Positions 47,914 through 56,182 of a stretch of DNA of 64,000 nucleotides are shown here, piece after piece (within the stretch, counting starts at the first letter, position 1; each line of letters opens with the position of its first letter). The stretch spans positions 30,162 through 94,161 of the forward strand of contig CAMHKQ010000005.1 of the NCBI GenBank assembly GCA_946185745.1, given 5' to 3'. Origin of the DNA: an uncultured Bacteroidales bacterium. Its GTDB lineage: Bacteria; Bacteroidota; Bacteroidia; Bacteroidales; UBA932. The position numbers were made by a program, and so were the translations under genes. A model generated the notes under the pieces. The model did not search any database. It was not told where the DNA came from and was given only the letters and a program-made list of their open reading frames with translations.

Positions 47914-49944
47914 ATGAATAGAATAGCTATCTGTTTATTTTTTGTTGCGGTTTCTCTGACCGTTTCATGCCAGAAAGCTCCGGAGTTGGCCCTGTTGAGT
48001 CCAAGCAGCATCGATGTAAGTGCAGACGGTTGGACATCAACAATCTATTTTTACTCGAATTGTGACTGGATAGTACGTTCTTCCGATTCGTGGGTAACCG
48101 TGTCCCCGACATCAGGCACTGCTTCGGAAGATGGTAATGTGACGGTAGATGTTAACTGTGCGGCCAACACCACTTATGAGGAGCGCAGTGCCACAATCAC
48201 AATCAAGGCTCTGAATGGAGAAATCCCGGATCAGGTTATATCCATTAAACAATTACAGAAAGATGCTATTCTAATAGACAACGCCAGTTATGAGATGCCT
48301 ATTGATGGCGGTGAGATTCAGGTTGCAATACAAGCTAATGTGCAGGTTGACGTAGTACCTGATGTTGAATGGATACATTATATTGAGACCAAAGCATTGA
48401 GTAATTCTACGGTCTGTTTATCTGTCGATAAGAACGAGACATATGACATTCGCGAAGGAAAGATACTCATTTCTCAGCGGAACGGTTCCCTCTCTTATGT
48501 TATTAATGTAAAACAGGCCGAAAGAGTTGCGATTGATCTTGGTCTTCCATCGGGACTTAAATGGGCAGAATGCAACATAGGAGCATCAAGGCCTGAGGAA
48601 TACGGGGATTATTTTGCCTGGGGAGAGATAGAAAAGAAAGATTACTATGATTGGAGTAATTACAAATTGTGCGATGGTACTTACAATACACTCACTAAAT
48701 ATAACACAGACATTTCATATGGTAACGAAGACGGTAAGACTGTGTTGGAGGCCACCAACGACGTGGCTCATGTGAGACTCGGAGGGAAGTGTCGAATACC
48801 TACTGATGCAGAGTGGACAGAGCTTTGGACCAACTGCACATGGGTATGGATAACCCTGAATGGAATTAATGGGATGAAGGTTACCGGTCCGAATGGCAAC
48901 AGCATCTTCCTCCCCGCCGCCGGTTTTTACAATGGTACGAGTCTCTCCCTTGTAGGTACGGACGGATTCTACTGGTTTTCCTACCTCCGTACTTACAACC
49001 CGACCGACGCTTTATGTGTGGACTTTTTCTACGGATTCGCCTGGTGTATTGACTATTTCCCGCGATACTTGGGGATGTCTGTCCGTCCAGTATATGGTGA
49101 TGTTGTGTCAGTTTCAAGTGTGAGTTTCGATACGACCAGTTTTACCATGTATGAAGATGCTTCGAAAGCATTAATTGCCACAGTCAAACCAGACAATGCA
49201 ACGGATAAGTCAGTGACCTGGTCATCAAGCAATCCGGAAGTAGCCACTGTATCTGGCTCCGGCGTCGTCACAGCAATAAAGGCAGGAAGCACCACTATCA
49301 CGGTCAAAACAAACGATGGTGGCTATACCGCCTCATGTTCGCTGACCGTTGCCTCATCATCTTACGGAGAGGGTGCAGTTGATCTCGGCCTACCATCTGG
49401 CACCAAATGGGCATCCTGCAATATAGGCGCATCAAAGCCTTGGGAATACGGGGATTACTATGCATGGGGTGAGACGGAGACAAAATACGATTATAGTTGG
49501 TCAACTTATAAATGGTGTAACGGCACCTACAATTCGCTTAAAAAATATAACACAGATAGTGCCTTTGGAACAGTGGACAACAAGACTATATTGGATTCAA
49601 CTGATGATGTGGCTCATGTGATATTTGGTGAAAAATGGCACATTCCTACCGATACTAATTGGGATGAATTAATAAACAAATGCACATGGACATGGACAAC
49701 TTGGAACGGAGTTTATGGAAGAATGGTTACCGGTCCTAATGGGGATAGTATATTTCTTCCCGCCGCTGGTCTCCAGAGCGGCACCGACCTCAGTGGTGTG
49801 GGCACTAACGGTTTCTACTGGTCTTCTTCCCTCGATACGAGTAGCCTATACTACGCTTGGGGTGTAGACTTCCATTCCGGCAATGTCTCCAAAGACATCG
49901 GCAGCCGTTGCGATGGGTTTTCTGTCCGTCCAGTCTCAGAATAA
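47914..49944 (+). CDS. BACON - FISUMP - Big2 - FISUMP lipoprotein
   Basis: 676-residue surface-type lipoprotein with lipobox LTVSC (Cys 19). Domains in order: BACON (about 25-115, with DWIVRSSDSWVTVSPTSG), a second BACON-like unit (about 120-203), a Fib_succ_major domain (about 207-395, starting IDLGLPSGLKWAECNIGA), a Big_2 domain (about 398-478, with VTWSSSNPEVATVSGSG), and a second Fib_succ_major domain (about 487-676). Each FISUMP domain ends in a WxxxL...G.SVRPV scaffold whose residues differ strongly between the two copies (348-393 and 629-674). BACON domains bind glycans or mucin in some proteins; the ligand here is unknown. The gene is AT-rich and lies in the island. Confidence 0.85.
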   Translation: MNRIAICLFFVAVSLTVSCQKAPELALLSPSSIDVSADGWTSTIYFYSNCDWIVRSSDSWVTVSPTSGTASEDGNVTVDVNCAANTTYEERSATITIKALNGEIPDQVISIKQLQKDAILIDNASYEMPIDGGEIQVAIQANVQVDVVPDVEWIHYIETKALSNSTVCLSVDKNETYDIREGKILISQRNGSLSYVINVKQAERVAIDLGLPSGLKWAECNIGASRPEEYGDYFAWGEIEKKDYYDWSNYKLCDGTYNTLTKYNTDISYGNEDGKTVLEATNDVAHVRLGGKCRIPTDAEWTELWTNCTWVWITLNGINGMKVTGPNGNSIFLPAAGFYNGTSLSLVGTDGFYWFSYLRTYNPTDALCVDFFYGFAWCIDYFPRYLGMSVRPVYGDVVSVSSVSFDTTSFTMYEDASKALIATVKPDNATDKSVTWSSSNPEVATVSGSGVVTAIKAGSTTITVKTNDGGYTASCSLTVASSSYGEGAVDLGLPSGTKWASCNIGASKPWEYGDYYAWGETETKYDYSWSTYKWCNGTYNSLKKYNTDSAFGTVDNKTILDSTDDVAHVIFGEKWHIPTDTNWDELINKCTWTWTTWNGVYGRMVTGPNGDSIFLPAAGLQSGTDLSGVGTNGFYWSSSLDTSSLYYAWGVDFHSGNVSKDIGSRCDGFSVRPVSE

Positions 49945-50017
49945 ATAGCCACAAGAGGAATTGTGAAGGCGTGCAGAAATGAATCGAAACAAGAAATGCT
50001 ATGTTTGTGCTTGAGCG

Positions 50018-50056
50018 TGTTGTCTGAGAAAGTAGAGCGTCCTTTCTCAGACAACA
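50018..50056. terminator. 15-bp inverted repeat between convergent lipoprotein genes
   Basis: TGTTGTCTGAGAAAG (50018-50032) pairs perfectly with 50042-50056 over a 9-nt loop. No U-tract follows on either strand, so it may be a bidirectional terminator, an RNA-stabilising hairpin or a recombination site. Confidence 0.6.
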
Positions 50057-50087
50057 TACAAGTACCCATTAAACATAAAATGCTTTG

Positions 50088-51932
50088 TTAATTTGCTTTT
50101 TCTTTTATGCATCTAGTGGTGTATAGAAAACTCTTTCCTAAACCATAATTCATCCCAATATTATCTTCATCGACAGACAAAACGGCCGCGGCCCAGTCTT
50201 TGATATGTGGCGATGAGGACCAATATGTGCCTTTGGGATAGAAGGTGGTAGTAGTCATATCAGCAGAAACGAACATATTCCATCCAAAATCCCATTGCCC
50301 GCTGTAATTATACCGCTCCATTCCTTTTTTTGTCTTATAGTCTTCAGCATAGAAGATATCCCACATTGTGGCGGGCGGCACTTTGTATCCGGGAGGACAA
50401 GGATCGTAAATTGTTTTTTTATTCGACCATCTATCTATAGAACCCTTTGGTAACCAATCCCAATTTAATTCTTCTCCAGTCGTATTGTTACTAAAGGGGG
50501 TAAGAGGGTCTCTAATGCTTTCTATAATAGAGTTCACTGTTTTATTCCCAGGTCTAAAATCCCAGCCCCCAGAAGATAATGGATCTTTTCTTCCCCATTG
50601 ATACTGAAAGCCGTAATCTTTAATTGCAATAGCTCCTAAATTTCTATCCATCACATCAAATACAGTCCCATCTCTCTCTACATATGTGATTATCTCCGGA
50701 ATTTCGGTTCTCCAGATATGCCAACTCCATATAATATCTCCAGCACATTCTTCATCATTATACGCTGCAATTAATGCATTTCCTCTGCGGTCGTTGACGC
50801 TAATTAAAACCTCCCCATTCTCAAGATTAATAGCATTGATTAATTGTTGTCCATTCGTAGTTGTTCCCTCCCATTGTTGCCATAGTATTCTTACTGATTT
50901 AGGCTCAATAGACGGGTCATTAGTATGAAAGGTATTATTGATTATCCCTTCTTTTCCATTACCAATTACTGCTGCATTAAAGGAGTAAAAACCGGCGATA
51001 GGGACGATATAACTATTTGAAGTTCCTTCTGAGCTTAAATCAAAAAACTGTAGAGGTTTTTGTTGTATTGTTGCTGTAGCTTCAATTGTTTCCCACTTAA
51101 AGGTAACAGTCCCAATTCTTGTTGTCTTGGAGAAGTTTAATCCGACGAAATAACGATACACATCAACATCTTCTTCAATCCTTACTTCTTCTAAAACAAG
51201 CCAATTCAACGCGTCGTCTGATACTGATGCTGTGTATTTCAAGTTTGATTTTACCTTCAAAAGGACTGTACCGCCATCTGGTTCAATTATGTATTCGTCT
51301 TGTTCTATTATTAGTAGTTTTTTGGGGGCCTGAGTAATAGTTATTATTTGTTCCTTGCCACCACCAGTAATGCTTACTTTGCCAGATCGTGGTGTATAAA
51401 GGTCATTTTGCGTAACAATCATAGAAACGGCTTTCTCGGAAAGGGCCTTTATAGAAGGTTCTATGGTTATCCACGGATCCGCATCCTCCAACACTTTACA
51501 ATCTATCGGCGTATTTGTGCTTACTTTTACGGAAATGGTGCCCCCTGTTTCTGAAATAAAATATTCTGTCTGTTCTATTAACAGCTCGTCCAATTGTGAT
51601 TGAATAACGTTTATTGTTTTGATCGCATTTTCAGCGACAATCGTGATAATGCCGTCTCTCTGGTCGTATGTGCTATTAGACTTAACAGAGACCAAAATCA
51701 AGGCATCTCCACTCTGTCCCGAAGAAGGGCTGATTTCTATCCAATCTGCCGATGGAATTGCGACCCACGGGCAATTTGTATTAAAAGCAATATTTGATGA
51801 TGATGTATCTGATGTGAAGTTAATGGTCTGCTCAGATTGCAACGAAATAAAAGGTTCCGGCTTACATGAACCTTGTAGAACCGTAAATAAAGAAAAAACA
51901 AACAGATGGATTAGTATACGATTATTTTTCAT
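50088..51932 (-). CDS. Multi-BACON lipoprotein with FISUMP-like C-terminus
   Basis: 614 residues from the ATG that gives a signal peptide with lipobox LQGSC (Cys 23); the frame is open 60 codons further upstream without a signal. Three BACON-type units follow (about 28-115, 118-205, 208-300; the first contains NCPWVAIPSADWIEISPSSG), then a beta-rich middle, then a FISUMP-like C-terminal domain with GTVFDVMDRNLGA, CPPGYKVPPATMWD and GTYWSSSP. The end of the protein varies in the region where FISUMP paralogues differ. Notably AT-rich. It probably shares a transcript with the broken gene upstream. Confidence 0.82.
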   Translation of the reverse strand: MKNNRILIHLFVFSLFTVLQGSCKPEPFISLQSEQTINFTSDTSSSNIAFNTNCPWVAIPSADWIEISPSSGQSGDALILVSVKSNSTYDQRDGIITIVAENAIKTINVIQSQLDELLIEQTEYFISETGGTISVKVSTNTPIDCKVLEDADPWITIEPSIKALSEKAVSMIVTQNDLYTPRSGKVSITGGGKEQIITITQAPKKLLIIEQDEYIIEPDGGTVLLKVKSNLKYTASVSDDALNWLVLEEVRIEEDVDVYRYFVGLNFSKTTRIGTVTFKWETIEATATIQQKPLQFFDLSSEGTSNSYIVPIAGFYSFNAAVIGNGKEGIINNTFHTNDPSIEPKSVRILWQQWEGTTTNGQQLINAINLENGEVLISVNDRRGNALIAAYNDEECAGDIIWSWHIWRTEIPEIITYVERDGTVFDVMDRNLGAIAIKDYGFQYQWGRKDPLSSGGWDFRPGNKTVNSIIESIRDPLTPFSNNTTGEELNWDWLPKGSIDRWSNKKTIYDPCPPGYKVPPATMWDIFYAEDYKTKKGMERYNYSGQWDFGWNMFVSADMTTTTFYPKGTYWSSSPHIKDWAAAVLSVDEDNIGMNYGLGKSFLYTTRCIKEKAN

Positions 51933-52017
51933 GGTACAATTAAATAAATCAAACGCTTTACGAAAGTGTCGTAGCTTACTGTCGTCATCTATTATGACGA
52001 TGGGGAATACCGTCTCC

Positions 52018-53488
52018 TCATCGTTCGACAACAGGTCGAATGAGCTGACCGTACATTCTGTACTGCCATTGATCCACAAAGGGATTATTAGCAAATTGAA
52101 TACTATCAGCATAAAAGTTTGATGCAGTACAAAGGGAACTTAACCAATAATGGCCAACTTCCCCACTGTCAATCAGTTCGTTTCCACTAATCCATCCCCC
52201 GGCAGGAAGGAAAATGGAATTTCCATTGTATTTACTTGTTAGCAAAAGACCAGGGACACCATTTAGAATAGTGAACCTTGAATCGCATTTATCCACTAGT
52301 TCTTGCGCCTCTTTGGCCGTTGGCATCCTCCATTTCCCCCCTAGTTTCATATGAGCTACGTCATCTTCAGCATCCAAAATGGTTTTATCATCTTTGACAG
52401 AAAGGTAATCCCAGGTACTGTATTTTGTTAAGTCCAAATCTGGCTCCCCTGTAATAGAGTTAGTACACCAACAAAACCATTTATATGTCTCCCATGTGTA
52501 CTCTTCTTTAGGCCTTACTTCTCCCCAGGCATAGTATTCCCCGAATTCTTCGGGAGTAGATGCACCCACGTTACATTCACCCCAAAAAACAGATAGTCCC
52601 ATATCTACTGCGCTTTCCGGAACTTTTTGGTGTTGGTATATATTAACAACATCCATCAATTCGTTATTCTTGCCTTTAGCAAGTACGTATGCATAACGTT
52701 CCCCTGTATAGTTATGATGTAATACCCTTGGTTTCAACATATCTAATCCACTCGTAATCTTCATTAGGTGCATTGACCTCTATATCATATTCGCAATTTG
52801 CATTAATTTTTAATTCCAGGATTTGAGATTCCCCAGAGATATCAAGAAAGGGAGCGTCTTCAAAATACAGTGTATCTGTCTGGTGCTGGCAAATATTTAC
52901 CGTTTGAGAGTGGTTGCCAAATGTCTGCTTAAAAGATATCTTTCCTTCTCGATTTTCAAACGAAGGATTTGCTGAAATAAGGAAGGTTACTTTATCTGCG
53001 GATAGGGCTTTTGTCTGGCCCTCCCTGATCCAATCTCTGCATGCCTCGTCAATCTCGATGGTATAGTCGACATTATGTTTAACTTCAACCTCTATGGTCT
53101 GCCCCGTATTTGTCAAGTTGAAGGATGTTGGGGACACGAAGAGTCCGAAATCGGTTTCTTGGTTAATTGTGATGGTTTCAACCAACTCATCCGCAATAAC
53201 GGTAATTGAGGCAGTACGCGCATCATAGGTATTGTTTGCTACGCATGTGATTTTCACAGTTATCGCCTCTTCACTAGCCTCCCCTGACGAAGGCGACACC
53301 AGAATCCAAGACTCAGAGGTGTTTACGCGCCAATCCCTATTACAAGTAAACGTGATATTCTGGGCGCCGCCATCATGTGCGAAAATGTAGGTGTGCGGGC
53401 CAGACAATAATAACATGGGGCTCGGCTGGCAGGAGATGAACAATACGAAGAATAATGCCAAGGAGATTATGTGGAAGACTCGTTTCAT
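52018..53488 (-). pseudogene. Frameshifted BACON/FISUMP lipoprotein gene
   Basis: The first part (53488 to 52712) encodes a signal peptide with lipobox FISC (Cys 20) and two to three BACON units, ending YVETKGITS and a stop. A second frame, overlapping it, continues with NYTGERYAYVLAKGKN and a FISUMP domain (VDMGLSVFWGECNVGA) that ends LIRPVVER. Joining the two needs a single added base near 52713-52720, so this is one gene broken by a 1-nt loss, or an assembly error. The promoter is intact. The frame runs open upstream into repeat B2, but that part is not protein-like. Confidence 0.8.
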
Positions 53489-53514
53489 TCGTAGCTTATT
53501 GTCTTGTATCCACA

Positions 53515-53522
53515 CAAATATA
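53515..53522 (-). promoter_or_regulatory. -7 promoter box (TATATTTG) for the frameshifted lipoprotein gene
   Basis: TAnnTTTG match 26 nt upstream of the start at 53488. Confidence 0.5.
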
Positions 53523-53607
53523 GCGATTTTATGCGAGCATTCCTTTGGCGCGGAGATGATCTCCACGATTTCATATGGCGGCGAGTTGTTTTCGGCAGCA
53601 GGAAGGT

Positions 53608-53798
53608 GCGGCTCGACTTGCGAAGGAAGCCGGTGCCGCAGGCAGCCCGTAGGGGTCGAGAATCGCCGGTTCGGGGGCGAAGCCACCGGAATGCGAGGAC
53701 TGTCTGAGGCTGTTGGACGCGAAGCGGCCAAAAAGCCGAGTTCCGCAGCATAGGCGATGATGCCCCCGTAGGGCAGGCTTCCTGAAGGAGGAGAGCCG
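53608..53798 (-). repeat. Repeat B2, 191-bp element (right arm of an inverted pair)
   Basis: Inverted copy of B1. It fills most of the roughly 350-bp gap between the frameshifted lipoprotein gene and the alpha/beta hydrolase; the remaining bases show no gene. B1 and B2 bracket about 5.9 kb holding all three BACON/FISUMP genes. Confidence 0.8.
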
Positions 53799-53841
53799 TG
53801 CCTTCCTGGCGGCCGGAAAGACAAGAGGCGCGTCCCGTCGT

Positions 53842-55131
53842 CTACAAACCAGATATCCAGTTAACCATCATCTCCAGGACTTCCGGGGAGATGGTTTCCT
53901 CGATGTTACGGTATTCCGAAAGCGCACCGGTGGTGCAGTGCTGGAAGAGGTGGTTGACGCCCTCTATCGCCTCGACATGGTTCTTCGGGCTGGCCGGCAG
54001 GCCCTCGCGTAGGGCGCCCAGGTTGCTCTCATAATCCACCTGGATGTCCCTGGTGCCGTTGAGCGCCAGCACCGGGCAGGAGATGTCCCCGAGCAGAGTA
54101 CGCATGTCCAGCGACAGGAACTTTATCATCCAGGGTACCTGAATGCTCCTGATGAACGCCAGGTAGTTCTGCTTCAGCTCGTCCGGGAGATTCAGCTCAT
54201 CGGCAAAAGGCATCCGGCCGCCGTGAACACGCACGGTGCAGGCCTCCTCCACCGCCTTGCAGTAGGTGTCGATGTCGTCCTTCCCATAACCGGTGTCCTC
54301 CAGCGCCTGACGGCTCTGCCGCACAGCCGTTTCGATGCCCGAAACCGCCACTCCGGCAAGGCTGACAATGAAGTCCGCCTCCCCTTCAGCAGCCAGCATC
54401 AGGGCGATGGTGCCGCCCTCGCTGTGGCCTATCACTCCAACTTTGTCGAAACGCTCACGGAGCAACTTGATTCCGGCAAGAGCGTCGTCCTTGAAGTCTA
54501 TGGTGGTGGCATTCATCACTTCCCCGGTAGAGCCGCCCACGCCGCGGTCGTCGTAGCGGAGAGTGGCGATTCCCGCGCGGCCGAGGACGTCCGCAATGAC
54601 GGCAAACGGGCGGTGCTCGTAGATTTCTTCATCGCGGTTCTCCTGGCCGCTGCCGGTTACCATGACGAGCACCGGCGTCGCGCGCGACCAGCCTTCCGGC
54701 AGCACCAGCGTGCCCTCCAGATGCGCATCCCCGTTGTCGAAAGCGACCTCTTCCTGAGCATAGGGGAACGGGGGCACCGGGTTCTGCGGCCGCTTCAACG
54801 GCACTTCCGGACTGAGCGTCAGCGGCAGGGCCTGCCCGTTCTGCGTGAACGTGCCGGCAATCTGCTTGAGCATCCACATGCCCTCATAGCTTGCTCCCAG
54901 CATCGGGATTTTGATGCTGATGCCGCCCGTCGCGTTCCTTTCGACCTTGATGGGAATCCCCATCGCCGCCTGGTCGGGACAGTCCATGCTGGGCTCATCC
55001 CCGTCCAGATGGAACACCAGAGTGAGAGTTCTGCTGCCGGTGTCAAGCTTCCCGGACCAGTTGCCCTCCTGGGCGCCTGCCACGAACGCCACCTGGAAGA
55101 GCACAACCAATATGGAAAGAATCCTTTTCAT
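53842..55131 (-). CDS. Secreted alpha/beta hydrolase
   Basis: 429 residues with an N-terminal signal peptide ending VAGAQ. An N-terminal beta-rich domain (about 22-125) with alternating small strands precedes an alpha/beta-hydrolase domain. The nucleophile Ser is in GVIGHSEGGTIA, the Asp in LNGTRDIQVD, and the His in GVNHLFQH; the oxyanion region is VMVTGSGQENRDEE. These are typical of DUF-type esterases or S9-like peptidases; the substrate is not known. It follows the Mrp gene by 4 nt. Confidence 0.85.
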   Translation of the reverse strand: MKRILSILVVLFQVAFVAGAQEGNWSGKLDTGSRTLTLVFHLDGDEPSMDCPDQAAMGIPIKVERNATGGISIKIPMLGASYEGMWMLKQIAGTFTQNGQALPLTLSPEVPLKRPQNPVPPFPYAQEEVAFDNGDAHLEGTLVLPEGWSRATPVLVMVTGSGQENRDEEIYEHRPFAVIADVLGRAGIATLRYDDRGVGGSTGEVMNATTIDFKDDALAGIKLLRERFDKVGVIGHSEGGTIALMLAAEGEADFIVSLAGVAVSGIETAVRQSRQALEDTGYGKDDIDTYCKAVEEACTVRVHGGRMPFADELNLPDELKQNYLAFIRSIQVPWMIKFLSLDMRTLLGDISCPVLALNGTRDIQVDYESNLGALREGLPASPKNHVEAIEGVNHLFQHCTTGALSEYRNIEETISPEVLEMMVNWISGL

Positions 55132-55135
55132 CCCG

Positions 55136-56182
55136 TCACCTTCCTGCTATGCGCGTGGCGAGGGCCAGGAAGGCGGCGGCATCGGGCCCGGAGCCGAGGG
55201 CTGCAGGGGTGCCGGCATCGCCGCTTTCGCGGATGCCCTGCACCAGCGGTATCTGCGCGAGAAGCTCGAGGCCGAGCGAGGATGCCATGGCGGCGCCTCC
55301 GCCGTTGCCGAAAATGAAGTACTTCTCGTCGGGATGTCCGGCCGGAGTGAACCATGCCATGTTTTCCACGATGCCCAGGATGGGGCGGTTGATGCCCTCG
55401 CTGCGGAACATGCTGACGCATTTCTCCACGTCGGCCAGCGCCACGTTCTGGGGAGTGGTCACGACCACCGCGCCCTCGATGCCTATATCCTGCATCAGCG
55501 ACAGATGGATGTCGCCCGTTCCGGGAGGCATGTCCACCAGGAGGAAGTCAAGCTCTCCCCATTTCACCTGCAGAATCAGCTGCTTAAGGGCTGTGGAGGC
55601 CATGGGACCGCGCCAGATGAGGGCCTGGTCGCGGCCGGCGAAGTAGCCGATGCTCATCCACTTGACGCCGTATTTCTCGATCGGGATAATCTCCTGCTTG
55701 CCGTCGATGTCTTCAGCCATGGGCATGGTGCCTTCGGTGCCGGTCATGGTGGGGACGGAGGGGCCATAAACGTCGGCATCTGCCAGGCCAACCTTGTAGC
55801 CCTGGCGGGCGAGCGCCACGGCAAGGTTCACGGCCACAGTGCTTTTGCCCACGCCGCCCTTGCCGGAGGCGATGCCTATCACGTGCTTCACCTGCGAGAG
55901 CATCTCCTTGCCCAATTCCATAGGCTTGTTGGCGGGACGCTCGTCCACCACTATGGTGCGGACCTCGGGGCCCGGGACGGAATGCCTGTTGAGAGCGGCC
56001 CTGGCGGCGCCGATGAGATACTCGGCCAGCGGGTCGCGCCGCTTGCCGAAAGCGAGGGTGACCACGGTCTTATCTGCCAGAGGCTCAATGGAATACACCA
56101 TCCCCAGCTCCACTATGTCCTTGTCCCCTTTGCCGGGGTGCTGCACTTCGCGCAGGATGGCCAGAATGTCTTCCTGTGTCAT
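55136..56182 (-). CDS. Mrp/ApbC family P-loop ATPase (iron-sulfur cluster carrier)
   Basis: 348 residues beginning MTQEDILAILREV; longer in-frame starts lie within the S46 gene. An N-terminal MIP18-family domain (about 1-80, with HPGKGDKDIVELG) is followed by a Mrp ATPase domain with the deviant Walker A GKGGVGKST and LLVDMPPGTGD. ApbC-type carriers hand Fe-S clusters to apoproteins through a C-terminal CPxC; here that site reads FTPAGHPDEKYFIFG with no Cys. The ATG overlaps the S46 stop (ATGA). Confidence 0.9.
   Translation of the reverse strand: MTQEDILAILREVQHPGKGDKDIVELGMVYSIEPLADKTVVTLAFGKRRDPLAEYLIGAARAALNRHSVPGPEVRTIVVDERPANKPMELGKEMLSQVKHVIGIASGKGGVGKSTVAVNLAVALARQGYKVGLADADVYGPSVPTMTGTEGTMPMAEDIDGKQEIIPIEKYGVKWMSIGYFAGRDQALIWRGPMASTALKQLILQVKWGELDFLLVDMPPGTGDIHLSLMQDIGIEGAVVVTTPQNVALADVEKCVSMFRSEGINRPILGIVENMAWFTPAGHPDEKYFIFGNGGGAAMASSLGLELLAQIPLVQGIRESGDAGTPAALGSGPDAAAFLALATRIAGR

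Noticed and set aside
47914..53488. A complete diversity-generating retroelement
   Set aside because: The lipoprotein tails suggest targets, but I found no reverse transcriptase and no adenine-rich template repeat in the window.
53489..53824. N-terminal extension of the broken lipoprotein frame into repeat B2
   Set aside because: A signal peptide and promoter box fix the start at 53488; the extension is repeat DNA.
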